Assembly: GCF_014645135.1 (NCBI RefSeq)
Contig: NZ_BMLH01000008.1
Location: 62,001-126,000, forward strand
From: Rheinheimera tangshanensis
GTDB taxonomy: Bacteria; Pseudomonadota; Gammaproteobacteria; Enterobacterales; Alteromonadaceae
Reading direction: 5' to 3'
DNA: 64,000 nucleotides
In this document: positions 8,475 to 16,749 of the stretch, piece by piece
Numbering within the stretch: the stretch's first letter is position 1
Layout: every line of letters starts with the position of its first letter
Translations under genes and position numbers: made by a program
Notes under the pieces: generated by a model
The model's database searches: none
What the model was told of the DNA's origin: nothing
The model's input: only the letters and a program-made list of their open reading frames with translations

Positions 8475-9200
8475 TTACTCAAACTGCTTATTCTTTAACT
8501 GCAATAAATGTCGGATATTGGCCTGCGACGCAATAGCCATATAAATAGCCTGCAAATAACCTTTTTGATGCAGCTGCGCTAAAAGCTCCGGCGATAAAGC
8601 CGCGAGGTTGTCCTCATGAATAGTATAAAAACCTGCCAACTGCTGCTTCTGGCCATTACTGAAGGTTAAATCCAGAGTAAAAGATTCCAGCAGTTGATGC
8701 TCAAGCAACAGATCAATAAAAGTTTTGCTGTCGAGCATGCCATGATGAATGGTTTCCAGCATGACTGCGACTTCATCCAAATAAGGGCTGTTGCCACCAA
8801 AAGGTAAAAACAGCGCTTCGCCTTCAGTTTGGCTAACGCGCGGGTTATCTAAGTCGATGTGGATCACTCGTTGAGTGGTTTCGATTCCATCCTCACGCAC
8901 CAATTGCTGGCCAATCAAAAAAGGCTGACGTCTGAGCATCAGAGGAATATAACAACCACGCCAGTTATCCTGTTGTAAAAAGAGATTTTCCTGATCCTGA
9001 AAACCAAACAAAGTCACAGCGAAAAACTGATTGCTGTTGCTATCTTTGTGAAAAAAAATCGGGTAGTGCGCCTGAACAGTACGAAATTCTTTGGGAAAAG
9101 TGACAGTAAACCAGACTGCATCACCATAGTGTGCGCCTCTGGTCGTGATCACTTTCAGGTCTCTGTGTTCAACGCTGTTTAATAAAACATTTTTACTCAT
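8475..9200 (-). CDS. SapC family protein
   Basis: A 241-residue protein resembling the SapC family named from the Campylobacter S-layer locus. Visible family features are 'HYPIFFHKDSNSNQFFAVTLFGFQDQENLFL', 'WRGCYIPLMLRRQPFLIG' and the late 'LAQLHQKGYLQAIYMAIASQANIRHLLQLK'. There is no signal peptide. In Alteromonadales and Caulobacterales it commonly sits immediately downstream of a large TonB receptor and before JmjC and halogenase genes, as here. The molecular function is unknown. Confidence 0.85.
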   Translation of the reverse strand: MSKNVLLNSVEHRDLKVITTRGAHYGDAVWFTVTFPKEFRTVQAHYPIFFHKDSNSNQFFAVTLFGFQDQENLFLQQDNWRGCYIPLMLRRQPFLIGQQLVREDGIETTQRVIHIDLDNPRVSQTEGEALFLPFGGNSPYLDEVAVMLETIHHGMLDSKTFIDLLLEHQLLESFTLDLTFSNGQKQQLAGFYTIHEDNLAALSPELLAQLHQKGYLQAIYMAIASQANIRHLLQLKNKQFE

Positions 9201-9300
9201 GCTATATCCCGACCTTTACCGTATATTTTTAGTTATAGTTTGATTAAACCTGTCGCTGGATACGAAAGCTACTGGTTTTTTGTTTAAGTACGAAGCTATA

Positions 9301-9346
9301 GAAAAAATGAAGAAACGGCATTCCCAACCCAGGCTGAAAATGCCGG
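9301..9346 (-). terminator. Terminator of the TonB receptor gene
   Basis: An inverted repeat CGGCATT (9316) / AATGCCG (9339) followed on the minus strand by a T-rich run. A second palindrome, GGGCCATA/TATGGCCC (9355-9374), lies between it and the receptor stop. Confidence 0.5.
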
Positions 9347-9383
9347 AACAGAATGGGCCATATCCTTATGGCCCTGGATCAGC

Positions 9384-12353
9384 TTAGAAGCTGTAACGCG
9401 CACCCAGACTATAACGGGCACCTGATTCAACCAAACTTAACACTTGCTCGGTGGCACGACCGTGAACACGGATATGCTCATCAGTGACGTTTAAGGCCTC
9501 AACAAAAATAGTCAAACCCTCGACTTGCGGTAAGTCATAGCTGACCGACATATCAATTTGATGATAGGCCTCAGTATATTTAGGGTTAGCGCCAGTATCC
9601 TGTCCTTTAGAGTTCAGGAACTCATCTCGCCAGTTATAAGCGATACGAGCCTGGAAACCATCCATTTCATAGAACAAAATAGCGTTAGCGGTGTCACTTA
9701 AACCAATCACAGCTGGCTGATCCTGTAACAGGAAATTGTTATAAGACCTTTCGCTATCGACCATGGTGTAGTTAGCAATAGCGCCAAAACCAGTTTCACC
9801 AAAGGCGTGTTGTACCGCGAACTCCCAACCGTCAATAACATCAGAATCAGAGCCGTTCGAAGGAGTATCAATTTTGAACAGTAAAATTTCATCTTCACCA
9901 GCCACACCATCTATGGTGCGGTTAGCAACATCTACACCTGGTGCATTCGGGTAGTTAGCAAAAATCCAGTTACGAATAGCTCCAGCGTCATTCCCTACAG
10001 CAGCTACTGCTTCATCGTATTTTTTACCATCTACAGGGTTTGGAATACTGTAGATAGAGGACTCAACAATAGTGTTACTAATAAAGTTACTGGTATCCTT
10101 GCGGAAGTAGCCAACGGAAACGTAACTAGCTGGTGAATAGTACCATTCTGCCGACAAGTCGATATTTTTCGACTCTAAAGGCAACAGGCTTGGGTTACCT
10201 GCATTACCACCACCACCAGCACGGTTCGCTATAGTGGACACTACTGTACCGCCCTGAATCGAGACATAATCAGGACGACCTATAGTTTCACTGTAGGCTG
10301 CACGTAACATCACATCATCGATGACTTCGATATTGAAATTCATGCTAGGTAAGACGTAGTCGTAATCACCCGTTTTCGTCTGGAACTCGCGCTGACCGCT
10401 GGCTTGCAGAACGACTTCGGTATCAGCTACCCAACGCGCACCATTGTATGCAGCAACAGCAGAAGTTGAAGTTACATCTGTGGTTTCATAACGCACGCCT
10501 ACATGAAGATCATACGGCATACCCGAGATTTCATTTTCGTAGTTGTACTGCACATAAGCAGACTGTGATTCTTCTTTGGTATAACGGTTTACGTCACTAT
10601 CGTAATCGGTCGAAGGGCAGAAGTTAGTACCACAATCACCAGCACCGACGAAACCAGCCGGGGTATATAACTCTTCGGCACGAGCGCGAACCGTATTGAA
10701 GTCCCAGAAGAAAATAGTATTCAGCACTTCAAAATCACGATCTGGCATTAAGGAGAAATCACCTTTACTGCCGTTGAACTTGTCATGGATAGTGCCAGCC
10801 GGGAAGAAGGAATCATCGAAATCACCTGCCTGACCTACACCACCCCAGTCGTTACGTTGCACGTTGACTGATTTTGAATGGTTGTCTACGTTCGTCAGTG
10901 CAATACCAAAATCGATGCTGCTATTACTATTTTCAAAAATATACTCACCATCAAACTGGTACTGATCAATTTCAGATTTGTTGGTAGAGTTACCAAATAC
11001 GCTACCTGTCACCACCATATCTGATGGACGAACTGAGTTACCACCTTCAACAGCTAGCAGTGGAATATCTCCGGTAAAATCTGTTGCAGCACTTTGACGA
11101 ATAAAAGCCGCTGTGCTTAAAGTGTTGCTTGAGCCCAACACATGGTTTGGTTTGAATTCAGCGTCAGATTTGTGCGCATCAAAACTCAGTTTTAAGTTAT
11201 CAGTAGCTTGCCATTCCAGATTCAGGCCTAAAGAGCCACTTTCGTTCCGAACACCGTAATCGCCAGCACCCATAGATAAATCTGCAGGAGTAGCATATTC
11301 CTCAGAATAAATTAATGGTGAAGAGATAGGGCCATCGGTCCAGACACTCCGTGAAGGCACATAGGTATACCAGGCAGACACGTCATTGTACTGAGTGTCG
11401 ATATCATTGCGCATGTAAGTGTAGTCAACGCTGGCCGTCAGAGTATCTGTCGGTGCATATTGCAACACTAACTGACCATTGGTACGGGCACGTTGCTGTT
11501 CTTCAAATTTATAAATGGTCGTTTGTGGTACAGAGTACACATCATCAGCACCAGGGCGGTTCTCTTGGTTACCTACTGGAACAGCACCCCACTCACCGGA
11601 AGTGATATCGACAGAGCCAGGAAAACTACGCCAGCCTGTACCTACGTTGGCTTGCTGGCTACCACTTTCACGCTCCTGATAGCTGGCGGACACTAACACA
11701 CCAAACTTATCATCGTTAAAAGTAGTGGAATACAAACCTGCTAACTCAGGAGTTGCGCTGCCTTCTTCTGTCGATCTGTCATCGACCATAGCAGCACTGA
11801 ATACCGCTTTTTCACCACCAGCGCTTAAAGGTTTTAAGGTTTGTACATCAATAACCGAACCTATACCACCCGTAGGATTGGAGGCAAAACTGGTTTTGTT
11901 GACTTCAACACCGCTGATGGTGTCGGCAGAAATATTGGCGAAATCAAAAGAACGTGAACCCGTAGTCACAGGCATTTGACGACCATTCAAGGTCACTAAG
12001 TTTTGGTCCGGACCAAAACCACGGACTGATACTTTACTACCTTCGCCGTTGACACGGTCAATAGACACACCGCTGATACGCTGCAGCGATTCTGCCAGGT
12101 TAGTATCTGGAAATTTACCTATATCTTCGGCTGAAATGGCATCCACAATACCAGTGGAAGAACGTTTGGTGTCCATAGATTTAATCAGACTACCGCGAAT
12201 ACCGGTGACGCTGATCACTTCAATTTTTTCTTCGGCTTTTTGTGCGTTCTGTTCCTGCGCGTCATCCGCGAAGGCAGGCATAACAACGCCCACGCCAAGT
12301 ACTAACGACAGACTGGTGGCGAGTCTGGTCTTTTTGAACGTTTTGGATTTCAT
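9384..12353 (-). CDS. TonB-dependent outer-membrane receptor (Xanthomonas/Caulobacter carbohydrate type)
   Basis: A protein of about 989 residues from the ATG at 12353, preferred over the ATG at 12437. It has AGGGA 8 nt upstream, begins a clean signal peptide ('MKSKTFKKTRLATSLSLVLG...AFA'), and leaves the 12445 operator in the promoter rather than on the ribosome-binding site. The plug domain starts with 'IEVISVTGIRGSLIKSMDTKR', then 'AEDIGKFPDTNLAESLQRISGVSIDR' and 'SVRGFGPDQNLVTLNGRQMP'. It ends in 'YSLGARYSF', the barrel terminal-Phe signature. The family imports oligosaccharides in Xanthomonas and Caulobacter. Flanking GH1/GH3 genes and shared operators point to beta-glucan fragments. Confidence 0.93.
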   Translation of the reverse strand: MKSKTFKKTRLATSLSLVLGVGVVMPAFADDAQEQNAQKAEEKIEVISVTGIRGSLIKSMDTKRSSTGIVDAISAEDIGKFPDTNLAESLQRISGVSIDRVNGEGSKVSVRGFGPDQNLVTLNGRQMPVTTGSRSFDFANISADTISGVEVNKTSFASNPTGGIGSVIDVQTLKPLSAGGEKAVFSAAMVDDRSTEEGSATPELAGLYSTTFNDDKFGVLVSASYQERESGSQQANVGTGWRSFPGSVDITSGEWGAVPVGNQENRPGADDVYSVPQTTIYKFEEQQRARTNGQLVLQYAPTDTLTASVDYTYMRNDIDTQYNDVSAWYTYVPSRSVWTDGPISSPLIYSEEYATPADLSMGAGDYGVRNESGSLGLNLEWQATDNLKLSFDAHKSDAEFKPNHVLGSSNTLSTAAFIRQSAATDFTGDIPLLAVEGGNSVRPSDMVVTGSVFGNSTNKSEIDQYQFDGEYIFENSNSSIDFGIALTNVDNHSKSVNVQRNDWGGVGQAGDFDDSFFPAGTIHDKFNGSKGDFSLMPDRDFEVLNTIFFWDFNTVRARAEELYTPAGFVGAGDCGTNFCPSTDYDSDVNRYTKEESQSAYVQYNYENEISGMPYDLHVGVRYETTDVTSTSAVAAYNGARWVADTEVVLQASGQREFQTKTGDYDYVLPSMNFNIEVIDDVMLRAAYSETIGRPDYVSIQGGTVVSTIANRAGGGGNAGNPSLLPLESKNIDLSAEWYYSPASYVSVGYFRKDTSNFISNTIVESSIYSIPNPVDGKKYDEAVAAVGNDAGAIRNWIFANYPNAPGVDVANRTIDGVAGEDEILLFKIDTPSNGSDSDVIDGWEFAVQHAFGETGFGAIANYTMVDSERSYNNFLLQDQPAVIGLSDTANAILFYEMDGFQARIAYNWRDEFLNSKGQDTGANPKYTEAYHQIDMSVSYDLPQVEGLTIFVEALNVTDEHIRVHGRATEQVLSLVESGARYSLGARYSF

Positions 12354-12444
12354 GTGTAGTTCCCTGTCGACTGTTTTTGGTTTTTTACTTGCTACGAAAT
12401 TCAGTTCACGCAGGACAGGTAGTTTTTTACTCCCCAAAACTAAC

Positions 12445-12458
12445 TGTAAGCGCTTTCA
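12445..12458. promoter_or_regulatory. LacI-type operator upstream of TonB receptor
   Basis: TGTAAGCGCTTTCA, an imperfect palindrome around AAGCGCTT. It lies 92 bp before the preferred receptor start and matches the sites at 5105 and 12558 with one mismatch each. Confidence 0.8.
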
Positions 12459-12557
12459 CAAAGTTAGGTGATTTTTTTTAACTCGTCAATACAGAAAAAC
12501 TAAATCTTACAATTTGGTTAAAAAACAGTTGGCAATAACGACTTTATCAGCTAAAAA

Positions 12558-12571
12558 TGAAACCGCTTACA
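12558..12571. promoter_or_regulatory. Second LacI-type operator in the divergent region
   Basis: TGAAACCGCTTACA; its reverse complement TGTAAGCGGTTTCA matches the 12445 site with one mismatch. The two sites are 113 bp apart in the intergenic stretch between the divergent TonB receptor and GH3 genes, a spacing that would allow looping. Confidence 0.72.
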
Positions 12572-12870
12572 ATTACATTATTCCTGAAGAAACTGTGTAT
12601 TTTCAGTCTTCACGACAGGAAAAATACAAAGCGCATAAAAATAAGAATAAGCAAATCATAGATTTGTATGCCGGAGCTTCATCATAAGCACCGGAGGACA
12701 CGGGGACAGAATATCAAGCACCCATCAGAACTTTTGTATGCCTTTGCGTATATAAACCGCTGATCTGCCTGCCAACCCCGCCGATAAAAACTCTGCTGAT
12801 ACAGTGAAAAGACCCGACTTTCAGACGAAAGCGGACACAAAGGCAGACAGAGCTCAACAGGATACTCATT

Positions 12871-15417
12871 ATGTTTCGATACACTCGATTGGCGTTATTG
12901 TGCAGTGCTGCCCTTATCACAACCTTGTCTGGCTGCGGCCCACAAAATACGACCACAGAGAAAGCGGCAGAGGTGAAAGCAGTTGCACCTGACAGTCTGA
13001 GTCTGTGGCCTGAATTAAAAAGCCCTTTAATCAACAACGACACAGAACAAAGGGTGCAGCAACTGCTGTCTGCTATGACGATTGAGCAAAAAGTAGCTCA
13101 GTTGATCCAACCAGATATCCGCTGGATGACAGTAGAAGATATGCGCCAGTATGGTTTTGGTTCTTATCTAAATGGTGGCGGCGCCTATCCAAATGATAAT
13201 AAAAACTCTACAGCAGCAGACTGGGTTGCTTTAGCTCAGGCTTATTACGACGCTGGTGTGGATGCAACGAAAGATGGCAGCAGTATCCCTCCTATTTGGG
13301 GCACGGATGCGGTGCATGGCCACAATAATGTCATTGGCGCGACTATATTTCCGCACAATATAGGTTTGGGTGCAGCCAACAATGCAGAGTTAGTCGAAGC
13401 AATAGGTAAAGCCACCGCCACTGAAGTGGCTGCGACAGGTATTAATTGGATATTTGCGCCCACAGTAGCGGTCGCCCGCGATGATCGCTGGGGTCGCAGC
13501 TACGAAAGTTATTCTGAAGACCCGGCCATCGTTAAAGAGTTGGGCGCTGCTTTAGTCAAAGGTATTCAGGGCAATCCTGGTTCTGACTTTATGCAAAGCG
13601 GCCGTTTAATTGCTACAGCCAAACATTATTTGGGTGATGGTGGCACTGAAAATGGTAAAGATCAGGGCAATACGCTCAGCAACGAAGCCGATTTAGTCCG
13701 TCTGCATGCTCAGGGTTATATCACTAGCCTCAATGCAGGTGTGCAAACTGTGATGGCGTCTTTTAACAGCTGGCATGGCGACAAAATGCATGGCAATCAT
13801 TACCTGCTCACCACTGTTTTAAAAGAACGCCTGGGTTTTGATGGTTTAGTGGTCGGCGACTGGAACGGCCATGGTCAGTTGCCTGGCTGTACCAACACTA
13901 GCTGTGCCGCGGCTATTAACGCTGGTGTTGATATTTTAATGGCACCGGAAGATGGTAAAGCGCTCTATACCAACACTCTGGCTCAGGCCAAAGCAGGTGA
14001 AATCTCAGCAGCGCGTTTAGATGATGCCGTCAGTCGTATTTTAAGAGTCAAAATCCGCGCTGGTTTATTTGAAAAAGGTAATCCAGCTCAGTCTGAACTG
14101 GCGGGCAAAGCAGAACTGATTGGTCATGCTGATCATCAGGCCATTGCAGCCCAAGCTGTGCGTGAATCTTTGGTTCTACTGAAAAACAATAACCAATTAC
14201 TGCCCTTAGCTCCAAAACAAAAAGTACTGGTGACAGGCGATGGTGCAGACAATATCGGCAAACAAAGTGGTGGCTGGACTTTAACCTGGCAAGGCACAGG
14301 TAATGTCAACGCAGACTTCCCGAATGGCCGTTCTATTTACTCAGGCATACAACAGCAAGTCGAAGCGGCGCAAGGCACTGTCGAGCTCAGTGCTGATGGC
14401 TCTTACCAGCAAAAACCTGACGTCGCTATTGTTGTCATAGGTGAAAACCCATACGCCGAATTTGATGGCGATATCAAAACACTGGATTATCAGGCGGGTA
14501 AAAACACCGATCTGGAATTACTGAAAAAACTTAAAGCCGATGGTATTCCGGTAGTGACTGTGTTTTTAACGGGTCGGCCTTTATGGGTCAATCCTGAACT
14601 GAATCAGTCTGACGCTTTTGTCGCCGCCTGGTTGCCTGGTTCCGCGGGTCAAGCCGTGGCAGAGGTATTATTTAAAACTGCAGCTGGTGAAGTGCACTAT
14701 GACTTTAAAGGCAAACTGCCTTTCTCCTGGCCAAAAACGGCAGATCAAACCCCGCTCAATCAGGGTGAGAGCAATTACGAGCCACTCTTTGCTTTGGGTT
14801 ATGGCCTGACTTATCAGGATAACACCACCATTGCCAATGACTTGTCCGAGCAAATCAACAGTGCTCAGAGTGTTAGTAATGACAGCTTAAGTTTATTTGA
14901 ACGCCGTCCAGCTTCTGGCTACAGCCTGATTTTGCAGGATGAAACAGCTGTGGTTACTGTCACAGGTAACAAAGCTAAAAGTGCCGACCAAAGCCTGAAC
15001 TTAGCCGCTGTGAACTGGCAAAAACAGGAAGACGCTTTACTCTTGGACTGGGCTGCCAATTCGAAAGCCAAACTGGTACTGCAAGCAGCTGCGCCGCTGG
15101 ATGCCAGTGGTTATGGTCAGTTGGTGGTCGATATGAAATGGAATGCAGCACCCACAGCAGCAGTCACTTTAGCCCAGTCTTGTGGCTCAGGTTGTGGGGG
15201 TACTTTGAATTTAGCTGAACTTATCGGCAGTAAAGCCGCTGGTCAATGGCATAAAGTGGTGATTGATTTAGGGTGTTTTGCCGCCAAAGGCGCAGCGCTG
15301 AATCATCTGCAGCAACCTTTTGTGTTGCATAGCGAGGCCGCTTATCAGCTGAGTATTTCTAACATTCGCCTGACGCCAGCCACAGCAACGGCCGATTTAA
15401 GTTGCCCTGCAACTTAA
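12871..15417 (+). CDS. GH3 family beta-glucosidase / exo-glucanase, lipoprotein
   Basis: An 848-residue protein with an N-terminal lipoprotein signal ('LALLCSAALITTLSGC', lipidated Cys22). The GH3 barrel shows 'GTDAVHGHNNVIGATIFPHNIGLGAA', 'KHYLGDGGTENGKDQG' and 'GFDGLVVGDWNGHGQ', with Asp330 as nucleophile. A GH3 C-terminal domain follows ('AQAVRESLVLLKNNNQLLPL'), then an extra domain of about 180 residues like that of ExoP-type marine exo-1,3/1,4-beta-glucanases. It would be membrane-anchored and trim beta-glucan oligomers entering through the divergent TonB receptor. It is followed after 25 bp by a sugar permease. The divergent region carries two LacI-type operators. Confidence 0.94.
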   Translation: MFRYTRLALLCSAALITTLSGCGPQNTTTEKAAEVKAVAPDSLSLWPELKSPLINNDTEQRVQQLLSAMTIEQKVAQLIQPDIRWMTVEDMRQYGFGSYLNGGGAYPNDNKNSTAADWVALAQAYYDAGVDATKDGSSIPPIWGTDAVHGHNNVIGATIFPHNIGLGAANNAELVEAIGKATATEVAATGINWIFAPTVAVARDDRWGRSYESYSEDPAIVKELGAALVKGIQGNPGSDFMQSGRLIATAKHYLGDGGTENGKDQGNTLSNEADLVRLHAQGYITSLNAGVQTVMASFNSWHGDKMHGNHYLLTTVLKERLGFDGLVVGDWNGHGQLPGCTNTSCAAAINAGVDILMAPEDGKALYTNTLAQAKAGEISAARLDDAVSRILRVKIRAGLFEKGNPAQSELAGKAELIGHADHQAIAAQAVRESLVLLKNNNQLLPLAPKQKVLVTGDGADNIGKQSGGWTLTWQGTGNVNADFPNGRSIYSGIQQQVEAAQGTVELSADGSYQQKPDVAIVVIGENPYAEFDGDIKTLDYQAGKNTDLELLKKLKADGIPVVTVFLTGRPLWVNPELNQSDAFVAAWLPGSAGQAVAEVLFKTAAGEVHYDFKGKLPFSWPKTADQTPLNQGESNYEPLFALGYGLTYQDNTTIANDLSEQINSAQSVSNDSLSLFERRPASGYSLILQDETAVVTVTGNKAKSADQSLNLAAVNWQKQEDALLLDWAANSKAKLVLQAAAPLDASGYGQLVVDMKWNAAPTAAVTLAQSCGSGCGGTLNLAELIGSKAAGQWHKVVIDLGCFAAKGAALNHLQQPFVLHSEAAYQLSISNIRLTPATATADLSCPAT

Positions 15418-15442
15418 TCTACTTAAACAGGAACTGATTATT

Positions 15443-16663
15443 ATGCAATCCATTTCACAGGCCGAAATACAGAGCTCCGGCACCCCTGTCAGCAGTTGGG
15501 CTTTACCTACTCTGACGTTTCTATTTTTTATCTGGGGTTTTATTACTTGTCTGAATGACATTTTAATTCCACATTTAAAAGCTGTGTTTGACCTGACGTA
15601 CACCCAGGCCATGTTGATCCAATTCTGCTTTTTTGGCGCTTATTTTGTAGTGTCATTACCTGCTGGAGCTCTGATTAACAGACTGGGCTATCAAAAAGGC
15701 ATAGTGATAGGCTTAGCTATTGCAGGCTTTGGCACTTTAAACTTTATTCCGGCCGCCAGCTTTCACAGTTATCCCTGGTTTTTAGCGGCATTGTTTGTGC
15801 TGGCCTCCGGTATCACCATTTTGCAGGTCGCGGCTAACCCTTATGTCACAGTGCTTGGCAATCCAAAAACGGCTTCCAGCCGTCTGACCATGACGCAAGC
15901 TTTTAACTCTTTAGGCACTACTGTGGCTCCATTGATTGGCGCTGCTTTAATCTTGAGTCAACTCGATAGCACTGAAGGCGCAGACGCTGTGCAACTGCCG
16001 TATCTGATACTGACTGTCGCCTTGTTTGTCGTCGCTTTAATTTTTTCCCGCTTGAATTTGCCTGTGGTCGAAAATGCGACTGCTGCGGAAAAAATATCCA
16101 TTAAAACGCTGCTGCCTTTTACCCATTTGTGGCTGGGTGCTTTAGGTATTTTTATGTACGTGGGCGCTGAAGTTGCTATAGGTTCAGTGATGGTCAACTT
16201 TATTGCCTTGCCTGAAATTACAGGACTGGCAGAAGCTGACGCGGCACACTATGTCGCCTGGTATTGGGGTGGCGCCATGGTCGGCCGTTTTGTTGGTGCT
16301 TTGTTGATGCAGCGCATGAATGCTGGTTTATTGCTGGCCATTCACGCTGCTGCAGCCATGTTATTGCTGGTACTGGTAATTACAGGTCAAGGACAACTGG
16401 CTTTATTTGCGCTACTACTCGTCGGTATCGCTAACTCCATTATGTTCCCAACTATTTTTAGTCTGGCTTTACATGGTTTAGGTAAATACACCAGTCAGGG
16501 GGCAGGTTTATTGTGTCTGGCTATAGTAGGCGGAGCTTTAGTACCTTTAGCTCAAGGCAAGCTGGCAGATACTTTTGGTCTGGCTTTGTCTTTTATTCTG
16601 CCGATCTTTTGTTACATCTACATCTGCTACTTCGGTTTACGCAGTCGCAAGGTGACAGGTTAA
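15443..16663 (+). CDS. Sugar MFS permease, GluP/FucP type
   Basis: A 406-residue membrane protein with about 12 predicted helices. 'FFIWGFITCLNDILIPHLKAVFDLTYTQAMLIQFCFFGAYFV' is the signature opening of the glucose/galactose (GluP) and L-fucose (FucP) permeases. 'LQVAANPYVTVLGNPKTASSRLTMTQAFNSLGT' is the family's second landmark. It follows the GH3 gene by 25 bp on the same strand, so it likely imports the monosaccharide (glucose) released in the periplasm. Confidence 0.9.
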   Translation: MQSISQAEIQSSGTPVSSWALPTLTFLFFIWGFITCLNDILIPHLKAVFDLTYTQAMLIQFCFFGAYFVVSLPAGALINRLGYQKGIVIGLAIAGFGTLNFIPAASFHSYPWFLAALFVLASGITILQVAANPYVTVLGNPKTASSRLTMTQAFNSLGTTVAPLIGAALILSQLDSTEGADAVQLPYLILTVALFVVALIFSRLNLPVVENATAAEKISIKTLLPFTHLWLGALGIFMYVGAEVAIGSVMVNFIALPEITGLAEADAAHYVAWYWGGAMVGRFVGALLMQRMNAGLLLAIHAAAAMLLLVLVITGQGQLALFALLLVGIANSIMFPTIFSLALHGLGKYTSQGAGLLCLAIVGGALVPLAQGKLADTFGLALSFILPIFCYIYICYFGLRSRKVTG

Positions 16664-16719
16664 GGCGCAAGCCGGGGCAAGGCGCGTATTCCCGGTTGGC
16701 CTTGCCCATTTTATGCTTC

Positions 16720-16746
16720 AGGCTGAGTCAAACCTCAGCCTTTTTT
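16720..16746 (+). terminator. Terminator of the GH3-permease operon
   Basis: AGGCTGAG / CTCAGCCT stem with a short loop followed by TTTTTT. It is 57 bp after the permease stop and just before the end of the convergent RND gene. Confidence 0.82.
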
Positions 16747-16749
16747 CTG

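Noticed and set aside
12354-12437. Longer N-terminus of the large TonB receptor
   Set aside because: It puts 28 polar residues before a clean signal peptide and would place the LacI operator on the ribosome-binding site.
12824-12837. Fourth LacI operator candidate before the GH3 gene (CGAAAGCGGACACA)
   Set aside because: Only about 10 of 14 positions match and the palindrome is lost; likely chance.
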